Origin: Erpobdella octoculata
Lineage: Eukaryota; Annelida; Clitellata; Hirudinida; Erpobdellidae
DNA: 64,000 nt
Assembly: GCA_963978895.1 (NCBI GenBank)
Contig: OZ022242.1
Location: 29,705,306-29,769,305, forward strand
Direction: 5' to 3'
Of the stretch, positions 1 to 13,898 are shown piece by piece; the first letter of the stretch is position 1; each line of letters opens with the position of its first letter. The notes below the pieces were generated by a model that worked only from the letters and a program-made list of their open reading frames with translations, was not told where the DNA came from and searched no databases. The translations under genes and the position numbers were made by a program.

Positions 1-646
1 ATGTATGTATGTATGTATGTATGTATGTATGTATGTATGTATGTATTTATGTATGTATTTATGTATGTATTTATGTATGTATGTATGTATGTATGTATGT
101 ATGTATGTATGTATGTATGTATGTATGTATGTATGTATGTATGTATGTATGTATGTATGTATGTATGTATGTATGTATGTATGTATGTATGTATGTATGT
201 ATGTATGTATGTATGTATGTATGTATGTATGTATGTATGTATGTATGTATGTATGTATGTATGTATGTATGTATGTATGTATGTATGTATGTATGTATGT
301 ATGTATGTATGTATGTATGTATGTATGTATGTATGTATGTATGTATGTATGTATGTATGTATGTATGTATGTATGTATGTATGTATGTATGTATGTATGT
401 ATGTATGTATGTATGTATGTATGTATGTATTTATGTATGTATTTATGTATGTATGTATGTATGTATGTATTTATGTATTTATGTATGTATGTATGTATGT
501 ATGTATGTATGTATGTATGTATGTATGTATGTATGTATGTATGTATGTATGTATGTATGTATGTATGTATGTATGTATGTATGTATGTATGTATGTATGT
601 ATTTATGTATTTATGTATGTATGTATGTATGTATGTATGTATGTGT
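1..646. repeat. (ATGT)n tetranucleotide microsatellite
   Basis: An almost pure ATGT array starts at the window edge, so its true length is unknown. It is interrupted by ATTT variants clustered near 46-72, 430-480 and 600-612. All three forward frames are open through it and give Met-Tyr-Val-Cys repeats; this is a side effect of a 4-bp unit without a stop in any phase, not coding. Confidence 0.98.
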
Positions 647-1385
647 GTGTCTATCGTTGTTTCAAAATCTTTTTTGCTTGATCAAAATGTTGACTTCTTA
701 GCCCCGACTACGATCTACAAAATAAAATATGATTGGTTCTCGTCTCTAACTGTTTTAGCAAGTAAAAGTGACATTGTTGAGACCTTGCAAACCATCGACA
801 TTATAAATAATGAGCCCTGAGCTGACTGAAACTGCCACTCTTGCTACTCTGAACTTGAAAGAAATAATTATCACATTTTTAACAATTGTATATATTAGTT
901 GTGTAATAAACATAAAAATTTAAGCATATAAACTTTAAAAAACTGTTTAGTCCTTGACATTATAAAAAATTAAGGAGACCTTGACACCCCTGACCATGGA
1001 AGATGGAAACCACTGCATTCAAGGAATTGTCTAATTAGAATGAAACTACCATTGATAAACTTATAAGAATGGTTACATGATGCCAGATCACAAACTAAAT
1101 TATTATTTATGCATTTTTATTTGTTTACACAGTATGTAATATAACATGCTGGGAGGGTCCTCTATTTTGTAGATAAGCAAATTAGGAATGATTCCATAAA
1201 AAAAACAATTTCCCTTATCAACAAATTCAATTTTTTGTCAACAGTTCTGAAAGAAACGAGAAATTAGCTGAATAAATAAGTAAATGAATGTCTGATGACA
1301 TAATTTGTTTTTAAGATTTTTGTGTATATTTAAGTTTTTTTTTCTGCGTGCTTTGCTTAGTTAGTTTTGTATGTTTGTGTTTTTG
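647..1385. other. AT-rich intergenic DNA, no gene seen
   Basis: Short frames only, no splice-bounded open stretch and no recognisable transposon protein. A TA-rich strand with a few GC-richer patches (960-1020). Confidence 0.6.
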
Positions 1386-1546
1386 ATATGTTGTATATAA
1401 TTTATTATTTTGTATATAATTTATTATTTTGTATATAATTTATTATTTTGTATATAATTTATTATTTTGTATATAATTTATTATTTTGTATATAATTTAT
1501 TATTTTGTATATAATTTATTATTTTGTATATAATTTTTTATTTTGT
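1386..1546. repeat. 19-bp AT minisatellite, about 8 copies
   Basis: Near-identical head-to-tail copies of TATATAATTTATTATTTTG. The array drifts at its 3' end into T-rich DNA. The 78-codon minus-strand frame across it is Lys-rich low-complexity translation and is not believed. Confidence 0.9.
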
Positions 1547-3859
1547 ATATTTGCTTTTTTGTGTAAATTGCATGTTTTTGTATTTTTTTCAGGTTTTTGA
1601 ACGTTTTCAGTTGTAAAGTTGCGTGAGTTTTGCATGTTTTATATTTAACACGTTTGGCATGTTTGGTTTTTATTTTATGTTTTGTATATTTTGCTCGTTT
1701 TTGAAAAAATAGAATTATCCGTGTTTTTAAAAACACCCTGAAAACGCATTTTTGCGAATCAAAAACTAAAGTTTGAGAGAATTATGTTAATTAACGAAAT
1801 CTCTTAAGCCGACGTTTATCCGGTGGTTTATGTTCTTGGCGGACAGGCGATGGTGGCCTACATTTAATTGTCAACAATATCTTTCTACACAGAATACTAA
1901 TAAGGATAAAAAAATTAATAATAACAATTGTGTTTTATATCAATAAACAAAATTAGACCAAATATGTTAAAAGTTGCATATTAAGTGCCACAATAATTTA
2001 TTGGAATTGAAATGAAAGATTACCAGACGTGGTTAAATTGACTTAAACATTAAACACTCCGTTTACCCTTTACTTCATGTGTATGTGTGGTTTGATTAAC
2101 GTCTGTATCTGTCAATTAGACAATTTAGACGATATGTATGTTTGACTGTTCTGTGACGTGTTTATGCGGCGCGAAACGAGTGTCCGTGTGTCGGCTTTGG
2201 GGCAGAGAGGCCGCCGAAAGTACATGGCTTTCGTGGGCATATGGCTCGACTCACTCCAACCCACCAACTACTAAGGTGCAATAAGTAAGACAAGGACCGG
2301 CAAATCAACCTTCTTTAGACAAGCTTACAAGCTTACCTGAGCATCAGTTTCCATACCGGCTTACTATTCAGCTAAGACCGCTCTGTTGAAATGGTTTCTG
2401 ACGTCTAAACTCATTTATGAACTTAGCACAAAAGCTAAATGTTACGTGACAAAACCTATTAGATTTGTTCTTTCATTTATTTGGAACAATTTCAAAAAAA
2501 TAATTAATGCAATAATGTTAAGTCTAAGACTAGAATGTATTTCATATTTCATTAGTTCAAAGAGATTTCCAGGTATAATAAAAAAAGTAATCTTTGAAAA
2601 CTTCAGTGTATAAATTGTGTTGATCAACTACGTCACCTGTTCAGCATTTTAAAAGTTTTCCAGAATCATTCTGACAAGAAGAAACTTTGACTGATATTCA
2701 AAATAAAATTAAACTTTTATATGGAAAAACATGTAAATAAAACTTGAAAAATCTTTAAGCAATATTAACTCAAATATGTTTGTGTTTTAAAAGAAATGCA
2801 AATTATCCAGAAATTTAAATAACTTTTTTATCATTGAAAATAAACTGTAACAACGCGACGGTGAATTAAATTTTAATAAGACTGTTTGAAATGTCATAAA
2901 ATACTTGAAATATCATAATTGATCAAAACCTGTAAGTAACAAAAACAAATTATATTCCTTTTTTTATTGTTTTATAATAAAATATAATTAACGTATGCAA
3001 AATATTTTTCATGAATTTTTATATTTCAGAAATTATTTATAAAGATTTTTTCCACTTAAACTTGCAGTTTTTTAAAGGTCTTCAAATGCATAAATGCAGT
3101 GAATAAGTTTTCGTGAGATGGAACCATCAACGAAACTTTCAGTGTTTTTTCTTCTCACATTTGAGCTAGCTAAAACATTCCGTACGTAAATAAAAAGTCT
3201 GTTTTATGTTTTGAGAAATAAATCTATGTTTTTGTTTAGGTACGATGGAACGTGTGTTGTTTGTGTGGAAGAGTTGAAATTTATTTAAGCTTAAAAGGTT
3301 TGTGACAGATTTGGAAATGTATGGATAAAAAAAACAGTAAGCTATCAAAAAATTGTTATTGAATGTGAAACAATTGAATTTGAAAAGCAGACTTTTCTAA
3401 CAAGCAGATTGTTCTGACGATAAAAACTCTAAATGAGTTTTTCAAAAGTTTTTCACATTTTTTATATTTTAAATATTTAAAAACGTGAAAACAATTTAAA
3501 AGTTTAAAATAATTGTTTTTTAACACCAATGTTTTGAAAAAGTGATGTCGAAATAAATATTATTTACTAATGATCGGTTTATAAAATGTTTTTAGATTTC
3601 TATAAAATTTTGAATTTTAGAAACTATGATAATAAAATAGCGCTAAGGCAGGTTTGTCTGAACAACATGAACAACTGTTATGCTTATAATTAGATATTTT
3701 ATTTTAATGCACTTCTTTATTTTACGTTGAAGCAAGGCTGTGCACAAATAGTTGATAGCTGGAGACAAAACGTTTTCAAATGATCAAAAAGGTAGTAGAC
3801 ATTTTAGCTTTTATTTTGTATACCAGCTCTGAGAACCATGTTAAAATGATATACGGTAT
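1547..3859. other. Intergenic DNA with a GC-richer island at 2140-2390
   Basis: Most of the stretch is A/T homopolymer-rich and without convincing frames. The part from about 2140 to 2390 is clearly richer in G and C than its surroundings (it contains GGCGCGAAACGAG and GAGAGGCCGCCGAAAG). It could be a promoter/first exon or a degraded repeat. No open frame, B box or inverted terminus was found in it, so no function is assigned. Confidence 0.5.
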
Positions 3860-4083
3860 GCTTTATATACACGGCATACACATTGTGCACAATATACACG
3901 ATATACACATTGTACACAATAAACACGATATACACATTATACACAATATACACGTTATACACATTGTACAAAATATACACAAAATACACATTGTACCCAG
4001 TATACACGTTATACACATTGTACACAATATACACGATATACCCAATATACACGTTATATACACATTGTACACAATATACACTG
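3860..4083. repeat. Imperfect ~25-bp tandem repeat (TATACAC/ATTGTACACAA)
   Basis: About nine degenerate head-to-tail units made of alternating TATACACG and CATTGTACACAA blocks. Three overlapping frames remain open on both strands because the unit lacks stops; their Tyr/Ile/His-rich translations are artefacts. Confidence 0.85.
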
Positions 4084-4684
4084 GTAAATTTATTTACAAC
4101 AATAATCTGCATCGTACTAAGCAACTTGATATAGTTTCTATATTCACAGCCTGGTTTAATCAAGTAAATTCTTGTTTGATTTTAATAGCGCAAGAACCCT
4201 TTAATATAGAAAATGTTTATTAGAAACAAAACTGCCAGCTGTCATCAAAACAACCAGAATTAAAGAAAAAGAACAAAAAACAAAGAAATTGCACGTTGAG
4301 AAAAAATGAAAAAAACATGAATTTACTTCTGAGTAGAATTTGAAACGTGGTTTCAAGTTAGAAATTTGAATTAAAAACTTTTTGACAGAAATGTCTCATA
4401 TTCATATGTTGAATTAACTGGTAATATTTGATCCTTAATAATATAATCTCGTGCATCATGAAGACATGACACCTCAAACTATATGATGCATTTCTTAACT
4501 CTTTTCCTGCTGCTCTCGGACAAAAAAGATATTTTCATTCATACATTTCTGCATAAAAAGACTTAAAGCCACTCAACGTTTGGGTTTGGTTTAGCAGAAA
4601 TTGTTAGCCGCAGACAAAGCAGAATTGTGTAGTTTTCTTCATCGTGAGCCACTCTCAACTAGATGAACATGTTCCAGATGAATG
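4084..4684. other. AT-rich intergenic DNA
   Basis: No frame longer than a few dozen codons and no repeat or element end recognised. Confidence 0.5.
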
Positions 4685-4935
4685 AATATATGAACGAACG
4701 AACGAAAAAACAAACGAACGAACGAACGAACGAACGAATGAACGAATGAACGAACGAACGAACGAACGAACGAACGAACGAACGAACGAACGAACGAATG
4801 AACGAATGAACGAATGAACGAATGAACGAATGAACGAATGAACGAATGAACGAATGAACGAATGAACGAATGAACGAATGAATGAATGAATGAGGGAAGG
4901 AACGAACGAACTAACTATCTAACGAATGAACGAAA
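4685..4935. repeat. (AACG)n/(AATG)n microsatellite
   Basis: A tetranucleotide array that switches from AACG to alternating AACG-AATG (an 8-bp higher-order unit) around 4795, then to pure AATG near 4875. This is consistent with local CpG-to-TpG decay followed by re-expansion. Confidence 0.95.
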
Positions 4936-6158
4936 GAATTTTCTGAAGTTTCCCACGTGATGGCCTTTGCATTTGTTTTGAAAAAATTATGTTGAAGATA
5001 ATGTTGTTGGCATGAAACTTGTTGGAAAATGTACTTGGAAATTAGAAATTTGCAAGAGAGAATTGATGAAATGTGTAAATGTTTTCTGAAAAGAATTGTT
5101 GAAATGTGTAGATGTTGGAATGTGTACTTTAATAATTTGTTGATGTTTTAACATAATTGTTCAAAATGTTATTTACTATTAAGTAAATCATACATGCAAC
5201 TTTCTGAAATTTCCATTTGCTTGGCTTTCGGTTAACCTTCAATGGTGCATTTAGAAGGACACATGCGAAACGGTCAATGTCATAATGTGCTCACCAAATG
5301 GTGATCCTGACAGTAGAAGTTACAGTGGTAGATTTTTCACAATTTCTAGTTTTTATTAAAACTGTTCAAATAACATAAAATTTATAACATAAGCAAAAAT
5401 TAATCAAAGAAATGACTTTCCTAATTTTTTGTTAACTTTGACATTATTTAGACTTTCTTATGTTACATTGATTTGTTACTAATATTATGTGATGTAAGCT
5501 TAATTAATTTTAATAGTTTTAAGTTTTTTTTCCTAACCACTCTAACTTGAATTTTTCATTCTGTATATTAGCAAATAATATATAAAATTTAAAAAAAAAA
5601 CTGAAAATTGAATATTTCTCGTAAACGATAAATTCATTCAAAAATCAAAACAGCCTGCATAAAATATTTTCAAACAAATGAGCAGTTTATTATTTTTGAA
5701 ATCGTGAGCAGCTGAAATATTGACAAGTCACGTGGTAAGACATGACACAAATGCTTTCTGTCTTTGCTTGAATGATTTTTAATTTTTCTCACCAGGTTTT
5801 TCATTTTTAAAATTTTGTTTTTTTTTCAATTTTCTGACAAAATTGAAGGTATAAATAATTTTTTACATTTATATAATATTACAGTTCATTATAAAACCGA
5901 TTTCGATACGAACAGCTCATTACGATATCAACTTTCGATATTAATTATGAGATAACTAGAGATAGCCAGTCAAAAATGTCGATTTTTTTTTAAATCTGAT
6001 TATATATTATTTTTCGATTGCAATGCTACCTTTTTCTATCTTTAGGACTGACAGTGTACAATTGCGTGATAACTTTTATTACACGCCTGCACGCACTAAT
6101 TTTAGCAACTGCTGACTGCTGAGCACCGCGGCCGCCGCGTTATGCGAAATTGTAATAT
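4936..6158. other. AT-rich intergenic DNA
   Basis: No gene recognised. A CG-rich patch with a NotI-like site (GCGGCCGC, near 6127) sits just before the next microsatellite. Confidence 0.5.
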
Positions 6159-6478
6159 ACGTACATACATACATACATACATACATACATACATACATAC
6201 ATACATACATACATACATACATACATACATACATACATACATACATACATACATACATACATACATACATACATACATACATACATACATACATACATAC
6301 ATACATACATACATACATACATACATACATACATACATACATACATACATACATACATACATACATACATACATACATACATACATACATACATACATAC
6401 ATACATACATACATACATACATACATACATACATACATACATACATACATACATACATACATACATACTTACATACAT
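6159..6478. repeat. (ATAC)n tetranucleotide microsatellite
   Basis: About 80 nearly perfect ATAC units with a single ATACTTAC interruption near the end. It is the reverse-complement motif of the (ATGT)n-type array at the window start. Frames read through on both strands and are ignored. Confidence 0.97.
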
Positions 6479-8837
6479 AAAGAAATTGGAAATTATGTAT
6501 GTTGATTTTTTTATTTGAGTTTTGTCTTTAAAAGTTTGATTTGAACAGTTTATTACAACATAACAACGATTGCTTGCTGAAAAGCACGTTTTGCTAAAAT
6601 AGATGATTAATTAAAATAACAACTTTAAGTAATCAAAAGTTCCTTAAAAAAACAACTTTGATAAAAGTACTGATTCCTCGTAAACAACTTTCTATATAAG
6701 AGGTTTATTATAAATAGAACTTTTTATTTCAACGGATCATAATAGAAGGAGTTATGGGGATGTCAGCTTTGTCCGCCTAAAAAAGAAAGGTTTTGATGCA
6801 TAATCCTCCTGCGATATTAACCCTGCAATTTTTCTTTCTATTCGCTTTAGCATATTTGTATGTATAATAAATAAAAAACGTTTTTTCTAAATTATATGCA
6901 TTTTTGTACTATATTGTGTGTTATAATTTTGTCTACTATAAACAAATTTGACTAATATATTAATACATAATTACGGCCTTGACATGATTATATAGCTAGA
7001 AAACTAATTACTATTTGGTTTATAATTAGTCTCAATGAATAATGACAGGGTTCTTAACTCAATATGATCATTTTTTTTCTTAGATGGCCTGAGCTGTATT
7101 GGGACACCCACGCTTTTATTTGAAATTGTAGTCTTTCAATTAAAATTTTGTTTTAATATTAGCAATGATTTTCAGACTTAATTTCATATTAAAGATGTTT
7201 AAATTTGTTAAATAAATATTTCAATGTTTTCAACGGTTTTCCGAGTTGTTAACTTCGATCTATGAAAGAATGAATAACTCTTATATAAAATAGTTTTTGA
7301 TTAAATTGTTCTGTGAAAACTGATGTTATTAAAGTTTTTAAAATGGTTTGAAATGAAAAACTAGTTTACATGAAGACATCTGGTGTTGTAGAATTCTTCA
7401 CCTCTATGGACCGATTCGTAGTTTGAGGTTTTGTCACTATGTAATGTGTACGTCACATTCATGGAACATTTTGTCTTATTTTTTCAAAAGTTTAAAAAAT
7501 TTTTTGATTTTGAAAATTAAATGTTTCAAATATGATAAGCTAGAGACGCAACTAGTGATGTTGTCTAAAAATAAAGTTCACGTCACTATACTTTTTAATC
7601 GAAATAAGCAAAGCAGATTGTAGCTTATGTAGCTGTTTGACGAACAATCCTCGTCGAGCGTCATTCAGTGCAGTGAATTTTTAACAGCACTTTTGAGTTA
7701 CTGAAAAACTGAAGTCACAAAATTGAAAAATAAAAAAAGTTGCAGTTCTTCATCTACATATTGCGTCATTTTAAAGTTGTTCGTAAAAGTGAGCCAGAGA
7801 TTTTTTAAAGACAGATTTTCTTATTAGCAAACGACAATTGTTTGTTGAAAATAATAGGAAATTCAATTCACATAATTTCATCTAGCAAATTTGTACTGAT
7901 GTTGATGAAAACTCTAGCTATTTAAAACCCACAACCGAATTTTTGGCCGACACACCGAGATATTGAACGAGGCGAAAGCCAATCTATATTGGTAGTCCTC
8001 TTTGGTTTACAACCCAAATAATTATTTTCATATTCGGAATTATTTTCTGATTTTCACGAGACACAAGCGGAACCAAGAAATGTCAGAAATAATGAATTGT
8101 ATGAAGCAGGATGAATATTTTGTTGTCTGTTAGTTATAGATTGCACACGAACACATATAATTGAAATAAATGGCAATGTCTAAGAAAAACTAGTATTTAT
8201 AAGCTTTTTTAAAAAAAACAATTTTGAGAAATAGTTAGTAACTATAATTGCAAATAATGTAGGGAGTTCAAAAAATACAAGTTGATGAATTGCAGTGTTA
8301 AATTAAGTTAAAAAGTGAAACTATTTGGAAAAAATTAGAATTTTCAATTTTGAGCAGTTTTAATAAAATAAGAAAAATAAAAAATTTAATAAAAACGGCA
8401 GAAGATCTATAAATAGCCACAATTTCAAAGCTATAGTTTAAAATTTTGACAAAAAATTTCAGAGTCGTGCCAAGTGATGGTTAAAAAAAGATTTATTAAA
8501 AAGACAAATTTCTTCATGAAAATTCTTAGAGTTTTTTGATTGAGTGAATAAATGGAAAATAGTCTAAAAACTACTAAAAATATTTTTTTGAGTAAATGGT
8601 ATAAAAAATGATTCAAGTCAAGTTTGGGAAAAAAAATGTGTTTGTCAAGAGTATAATTACATTTTCAGTTAGACTTCATACTGCGTTTATTATGGATGCT
8701 ACAACCAGTGCTCTAATACAAATGAAAACTCAATTTTCTGAGTTTTTTAAAATAAAATTTACTTCTCTGAAAATATATAAAATCATATTTTTGTTTAAGT
8801 ATAGGCAGCTGCAAAGAATAACCATATGGATATAATA
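6479..8837. other. AT-rich intergenic DNA
   Basis: Only short frames with low-complexity composition (for example 7423-7623 and 8608-8835), none with a recognisable domain or splice context. Confidence 0.5.
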
Positions 8838-8955
8838 CAGATCGGAGCTGCTTAAATAACCATATCTCTGTATTACATGTTGGAGCTGTTTATAATAACG
8901 ATATCTCTATATTACATGTTGGAGCTGCTTATAATAACCATATCTCTATATTACT
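8838..8955. repeat. ~42-bp minisatellite, three copies
   Basis: Three tandem copies containing GGAGCTGCTTATAATAACCA and ATATCTCTATATTACATG. The first copy is the most diverged (GATCGGAGCTGCTTAAATAA). Confidence 0.85.
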
Positions 8956-11699
8956 ACAGCATGAATGAACTATATGAATAATTTGAGTTGACAGACAACT
9001 GCTGCAAAAGTTTTAGATACATCTCTAAGAAATAAAATAGGCAATAAGATTAAAATAGTTATTGCAGCATTTCTTACTGATTTATGTCAGTTTTTTATTT
9101 TGTTGAAAAAAGGGGTTTTTAATATTTAAATTATATACAACTAAAACCATTTACTGCAGTATATTTCTACAAAAAATCAAAATCACAAAACTACAAAACA
9201 AATTATTTATCATTAAAGAAGCTTTGACAAGCTTTAATCCTTTTACTTGATATATTTAAGAAAACCATGAAACCGTTTTTTTTTCATAAACTCGTAAAAC
9301 ATAAAATTTATTTGAGAAACAATTTAACTTATTCTAAAAGGTGATGAACTCGTGGTTAACATGCTTGAGTGACAGAAAAGCTGCCCCTGCAGAGAAAGTT
9401 TGTAAGAACCAACCTAGCCATGTGTGACGAGTTCACTCAACCATTACATTCTTCGATTCTCCTCAACGAACTGCACTTTTACATGTCGGGATGAAATTGT
9501 GTATCCAACTTTCTGTTTTTTTTTTCATTTTTTTAACTAAATTACTTATTATTTTCTAATTTATTAAAATGACAAATATTTGTATTTATTAACCACGCGC
9601 AATGTGGCTCATATTATATCATTCATTAATCAAGTGATTTAAATTTGTGTAAAAAATTATTGAAAACTTAACAAATGAAAACTGTTTTTAATCAAGTTTA
9701 TTATTAATTTTACTTTGCATTTCACAATCACGCAGTTTTGTTCAATATTTTATAATGCCAACGATTTAGTCGGTTTCGAAAAACCAAACATCTGACCTAA
9801 ACCAAGTTTCTTTTTAATAAATAGAATGTTATAAGAAATAATAACTCAATTAATATAAACTATTTTTATTAGTTTTGTTTGTACATAATAATAAATAAAC
9901 TGTTGCTGTCTCAACCCTGTGAATATTGTGTGACTTATTTAAAAGCACCGCTTTAAATCAACGATATGTCTTAATATCTTTCAATTTTTCAATATTTTCT
10001 GTTTCAGTGAAAAGTTAAGTAATGAGTAAAACCTTCAAATGTGTTCAGTATACTTTGCATTCATTAAACACTTTCAGTATGGTAATATAAAATGCTCAAA
10101 TATTTAAAAAAAAGTTTTTTTCAAGATCATACGTTCAAGCTTTAAATAAATAAAAAAACCTATTCTTTACTTTTAATCATTGTAGTTGTTATACTGTCGT
10201 GCACGCTCAACCGTTCAAGATACCAAATTATTTCTTAGAACTTTCTCATTGGTTTTTAAATGTTTTTTTATTGAAAATAAAATATTGAGGTTGACAGTGC
10301 GGACGAAAATATGGCGGAAAAAGCTGCGAGGTTTTCTTGTCACTCAATAAAATACACCACGTTTAAGAATGACAACACTTCGTAGCTCTTACACTAACAT
10401 TTCTGTCACATCCGTCAAAAAAGGTTTTCAACAGAAACGAATATTTAATTAGCACAACAAATATGCAGTATTAATTTTTTTAATTTTTCATTTATAAATG
10501 CATCTAAATAAAATCGTAACTTTATAACAAAAAAATAAAAATAATATTAATTATTATGGACAATAAAATACGTGTAATTAATATAAACCAAATGTATTAA
10601 TAAAGAAAACGCAAAATCAGACGCAAAATGAAGATCCGTTACATAGGTACAAGTTAAATATTAACTATCAGGCTTCATGACTCATAAATAGAAGCTATGA
10701 AGCTAATCATAAGCTGCACATCTTGCATATTCATTCAACTACATATAAGGTGTGAAATATAAAATAAAATAAAATTTGGAAATTCAGGTTTTGAAAACAT
10801 GAAAAAACCAATTTGTATTCATGATAAAAGTTTTAATATTGCAGACAAAAACAGCAAAATAATAAAAACTATTCTAAATTAGCTTTGTTTTAAGAATATT
10901 GAAATGTTACTTCTTTTCGTTTCATTATCATTATAGCATATTGAGAGTTTATTTTTTAAAATCTATAATCACAGAGGTTTCCTTATAACATTTCAGTTGT
11001 TGTATTACACCAACAGTAGGTAGGTAGAAGACCTCTTCAATTATGAGAGTGCCGACGTACCTAATGAGGCGAAAACAAATGACAGAATCATCGATTCCAC
11101 GACCTGAAGGTGTGCAATATTTTTCTTTTCGTTCAGTTAAGATTTTTAAATCTTTAAACACGTTTGCGGAAATTCAAAATTGTTTTTTTTTAATTTATTT
11201 TTCTACGTTTGTTATTCTTGTTAGCAAGGTCAATACGGCACAAAAATGTAAGTAACCAGGGTGGCATTCTAGTCTATAAGCGAACGCCTTGCCTCTACTC
11301 GTATACCACCGGCACCTCCAATAACTACGATGGTTGAATGTAATATTTCTAGCATCAACAGCATAATTATCATCATTATCATCATTTTATCTGCAGTTTG
11401 TCTGTGCATCAGGTGGCGACGGCATGTAAGTCATGTGGAAAACCAATTGTCTGTGACGTGTCAAGTAGTATATAACGATCCACCGAGGATACATAAGATA
11501 TAAATAACAACATTAAGTGAAAGTCATGTCTAAAAAAAATTAGAATGATATGATGATAAAAATAGTAACAGAGATGGTGATAATGATGATAATGACGATG
11601 GTGTTGATGTCGATGCTGATGCTGATGATGATTAAACTTTTCTGTTTAATTTTTCGAAAATTATGATTTAAAAAATCTAAAACTAAAATTAATTTTGAT
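8956..11699. other. AT-rich intergenic DNA, possible SINE-head fragment near 11270-11335
   Basis: No protein gene is visible. Around 11270-11335 the minus strand reads like a tRNA-derived A-box region (GGTGCCGGTGGTATACGAG, then AAGGCGTTCGCTTATAGAC), similar in layout to the head of the SINE at 34851, but with no B box. A (GATGAT)-rich tract lies at 11570-11635. Confidence 0.35.
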
Positions 11700-11708
11700 T
11701 TTGATTTG

Positions 11709-12042
11709 GTTTTATTTTATTTTATTTTATTTTATATTATTTTATTTTATTTTATTTTATTTTATTTTATTTTATTTTACAAACTGAAATGATTTTTTAT
11801 ATTGAAATTTACCAACAGCAGTTATTTTTCTAAAACAAGTAAAGTAAAGTATTTTATTTTATTTTATTTTATTTTATTTTATTTTATTTTATTTTATTTT
11901 ATTTTATTTTATTTTATTTTATTTTATTTTATTTTATTTTATTTTATTTTATTTTATTTTATTTTATTTTATTTTACAAACTGAAATGATTTTTTATATT
12001 GAAATTTACCAACAGCAGTTATTTTTCTAAAACAAGTAAAGC
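11709..12042. repeat. (ATTTT)n arrays with a duplicated ~65-bp spacer
   Basis: Two ATTTT arrays (11709-11780 and 11842-11977) alternate with two nearly identical copies of a ~65-bp unique segment (11781-11845 and 11978-12042, both starting CAAACTGAAATGATTTTTTA). The arrangement array-spacer-array-spacer looks like a segmental duplication of about 196 bp, possibly by unequal exchange or by tandem insertion of the same retroposon tail. Confidence 0.85.
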
Positions 12043-12295
12043 AAAACAGGTAAATGAGCTTCTAAACGTACCGTCTATCGTAGCATAAAGAATATAAATA
12101 GTCTCATCAATACCGGGAGCGATTCATGCGTAGGAAAGGTATTGTACCCGAAATCAGGAAGTGGCGTATCTTATCAGCATAGTTGCAAAACTGCTCGTTC
12201 TGCCAACCTCAAGACAAAATAGGAAGCTGAGTCGATCTTAATATGGCTGCATCAGGAATCAAACCTACGACCTACGAGTCGCAAGTCAGTAACAT
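12043..12295 (-). mobile_element. 5'-truncated SINE-like element with (AAAAT)n tail
   Basis: On the minus strand a polymerase-III B-box-like stretch (GTAGGTTTGATTCCTG, near 12255-12275) is followed by a ~200-bp body and then, across the duplicated spacer at 11978-12042, by an AAAAT tail. This order (tRNA-derived promoter, body, simple tail) is that of a SINE. No clear A box lies upstream, so the copy is probably 5'-truncated. It could also be the 3' end of a LINE. Confidence 0.4.
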
Positions 12296-12465
12296 TATTC
12301 ATTTTTCTATCAGAGAAATATTCTTTGCGACTAACTGATTAAGTGTTTTGTAAATTTATCTATTGAAAATTTGTTAAGCTAATTAAACAGAAATTTGTTG
12401 TAAACAACCGACTTTTTCTCATTCTCTCACTCTCTCACTCCCTCTATCAATCTCTCTTCTTCCAG

Positions 12466-12615
12466 AACATGTTACCAGCGAGTCGATCACGTTACGCAAT
12501 CGAATGCGGTGCATTGAGATTTGAGCAATGGGAAAGGAAGAATAGATTGCACGTTTCCGCTCTATCTCAGTTCGCCAAAAATGAATCTGCATTTTCGAAG
12601 TTTTGGCAAATATAA
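12466..12615 (+). CDS. Candidate terminal coding exon, unknown protein
   Basis: A 49-codon open stretch ending in TAA follows a long pyrimidine tract (CTCTCACTCTCTCACTCCCTC...CTTCTTCCAG) that ends in AG, a textbook 3' splice site. The encoded peptide has mixed composition (it contains ALRFEQWERKNRLHVSALSQ) and its base composition is less AT-rich than the neighbourhood, unlike most frames here. An AATAAA lies about 65 bp downstream. No family is recognised and no partner exon was found, so it is only a candidate last exon. Confidence 0.3.
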   Translation, partial: NMLPASRSRYAIECGALRFEQWERKNRLHVSALSQFAKNESAFSKFWQI

Positions 12616-13898
12616 TTTATGTGAATTGTGTTGTTAAATAATGCTTAAAACTCAACTAATTATCTCATCATTTTTATAATAATAAAATCAAACATATAAA
12701 ACACAAACATAGATGTTTTTTTTATAAATTTAATTGAACAGCAGAAAATATTTTTCAAACAACAAAAAATATCCTATTATCATATTTTAAAATTATTGTT
12801 AAAATTGGGAAAATCGAAAGATTTTACAGATTTTGTTAGAAGCTATTTAAATGTTATAGTTTAGTTTCATATACAAAACTAATAAAATTGGTAATTTTAA
12901 TTGAATTTAACAGCAAACATGTGGTTCAGGCATGTTTTGTAGAAACAACCCCGTCTTGTGACATCTGAAAAACATTCCTGACGTATTGTTACATTTATAA
13001 TAAAAAATACTTAAAATGTCAAAAGTTGACAGATTTGTAAAATAATTTTAATTGAATTTTTTAAATTTAACTTACAAAATTCAACATTTTGATGCAAATT
13101 TTTATGATTTAAGACTTTCGATGAGAATCATGAAATCCTAAAAAATTAAAACTGACGACTTTTAAGAGTTTTCAAATATTTTTTATATATCTGGTTTTAT
13201 TTTACATATAAATTGAAAAGTTATTATTATACCACTAAGCAGCAAATTATTATTTGAAGGATATTTAATAAAAAAAACCAACCATTTTGAACAAAAAGGT
13301 AATTATTTGTGGCGTATTATTATATTTATAAAAAGTTTTTATTTTATTTTATTATTTACTGCACGTCCTTGGTTAACAATGAAAGACCAAACGTCATAAA
13401 AACAAAATATCAACATGTATTGCATTAAAACTAAAAAAAGTATAAAACATTTACTGTGAATAGAACACTAATAAAGCAACCAGCATACTATAAAATTGCA
13501 AAGTTTCGCAGTTGACTTACTTCTACTTGCATTCTTATAGGCAGCATGTTTCCTGTTTGCCTAAGAAGTGGTCAACATCGTAAATATCAATGTTGGGTTT
13601 TGTCGTTTGTGACCGGGCGTGGTCTAGAAAAATTTAAACCCTTTCGAATCATCGTTACTGCGATGTTTTCATTCATGCTATAACTGAGTCTTGTTTACAG
13701 GCCGTTTTTGTAAAAGATAAATTTTAATAAAGGCTAATATAAATTTTCAAGAGAAATAATAATTATTTGAAAATAATATTAGAAATAAATATTATTATCT
13801 TCTACTTTTTAACATTTTTATATTGGTATTGTGGGTGTGTGTGGGTGAGTGTATGTGTTTGTTTTTATGCATGTGTATGTGTGTTTGCGGTTTTCTAG

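Noticed and set aside
1..681. Long Met-Tyr-Val-Cys repeat ORFs in three frames
   Set aside because: Pure translation of the (ATGT)n microsatellite, which contains no stop in any phase.
3780..4223. 147-codon His/Ile/Tyr-rich ORF and minus-strand counterparts
   Set aside because: They span the ~25-bp tandem repeat and are open only because the unit lacks stops.
1386..5000. CRISPR-like arrays among the short tandem repeats
   Set aside because: The repeats are contiguous, without unique spacers, and the genome is animal.
6079..6480. ORFs of YIHT / MYVC repeats on both strands
   Set aside because: Translation of the (ATAC)n microsatellite.
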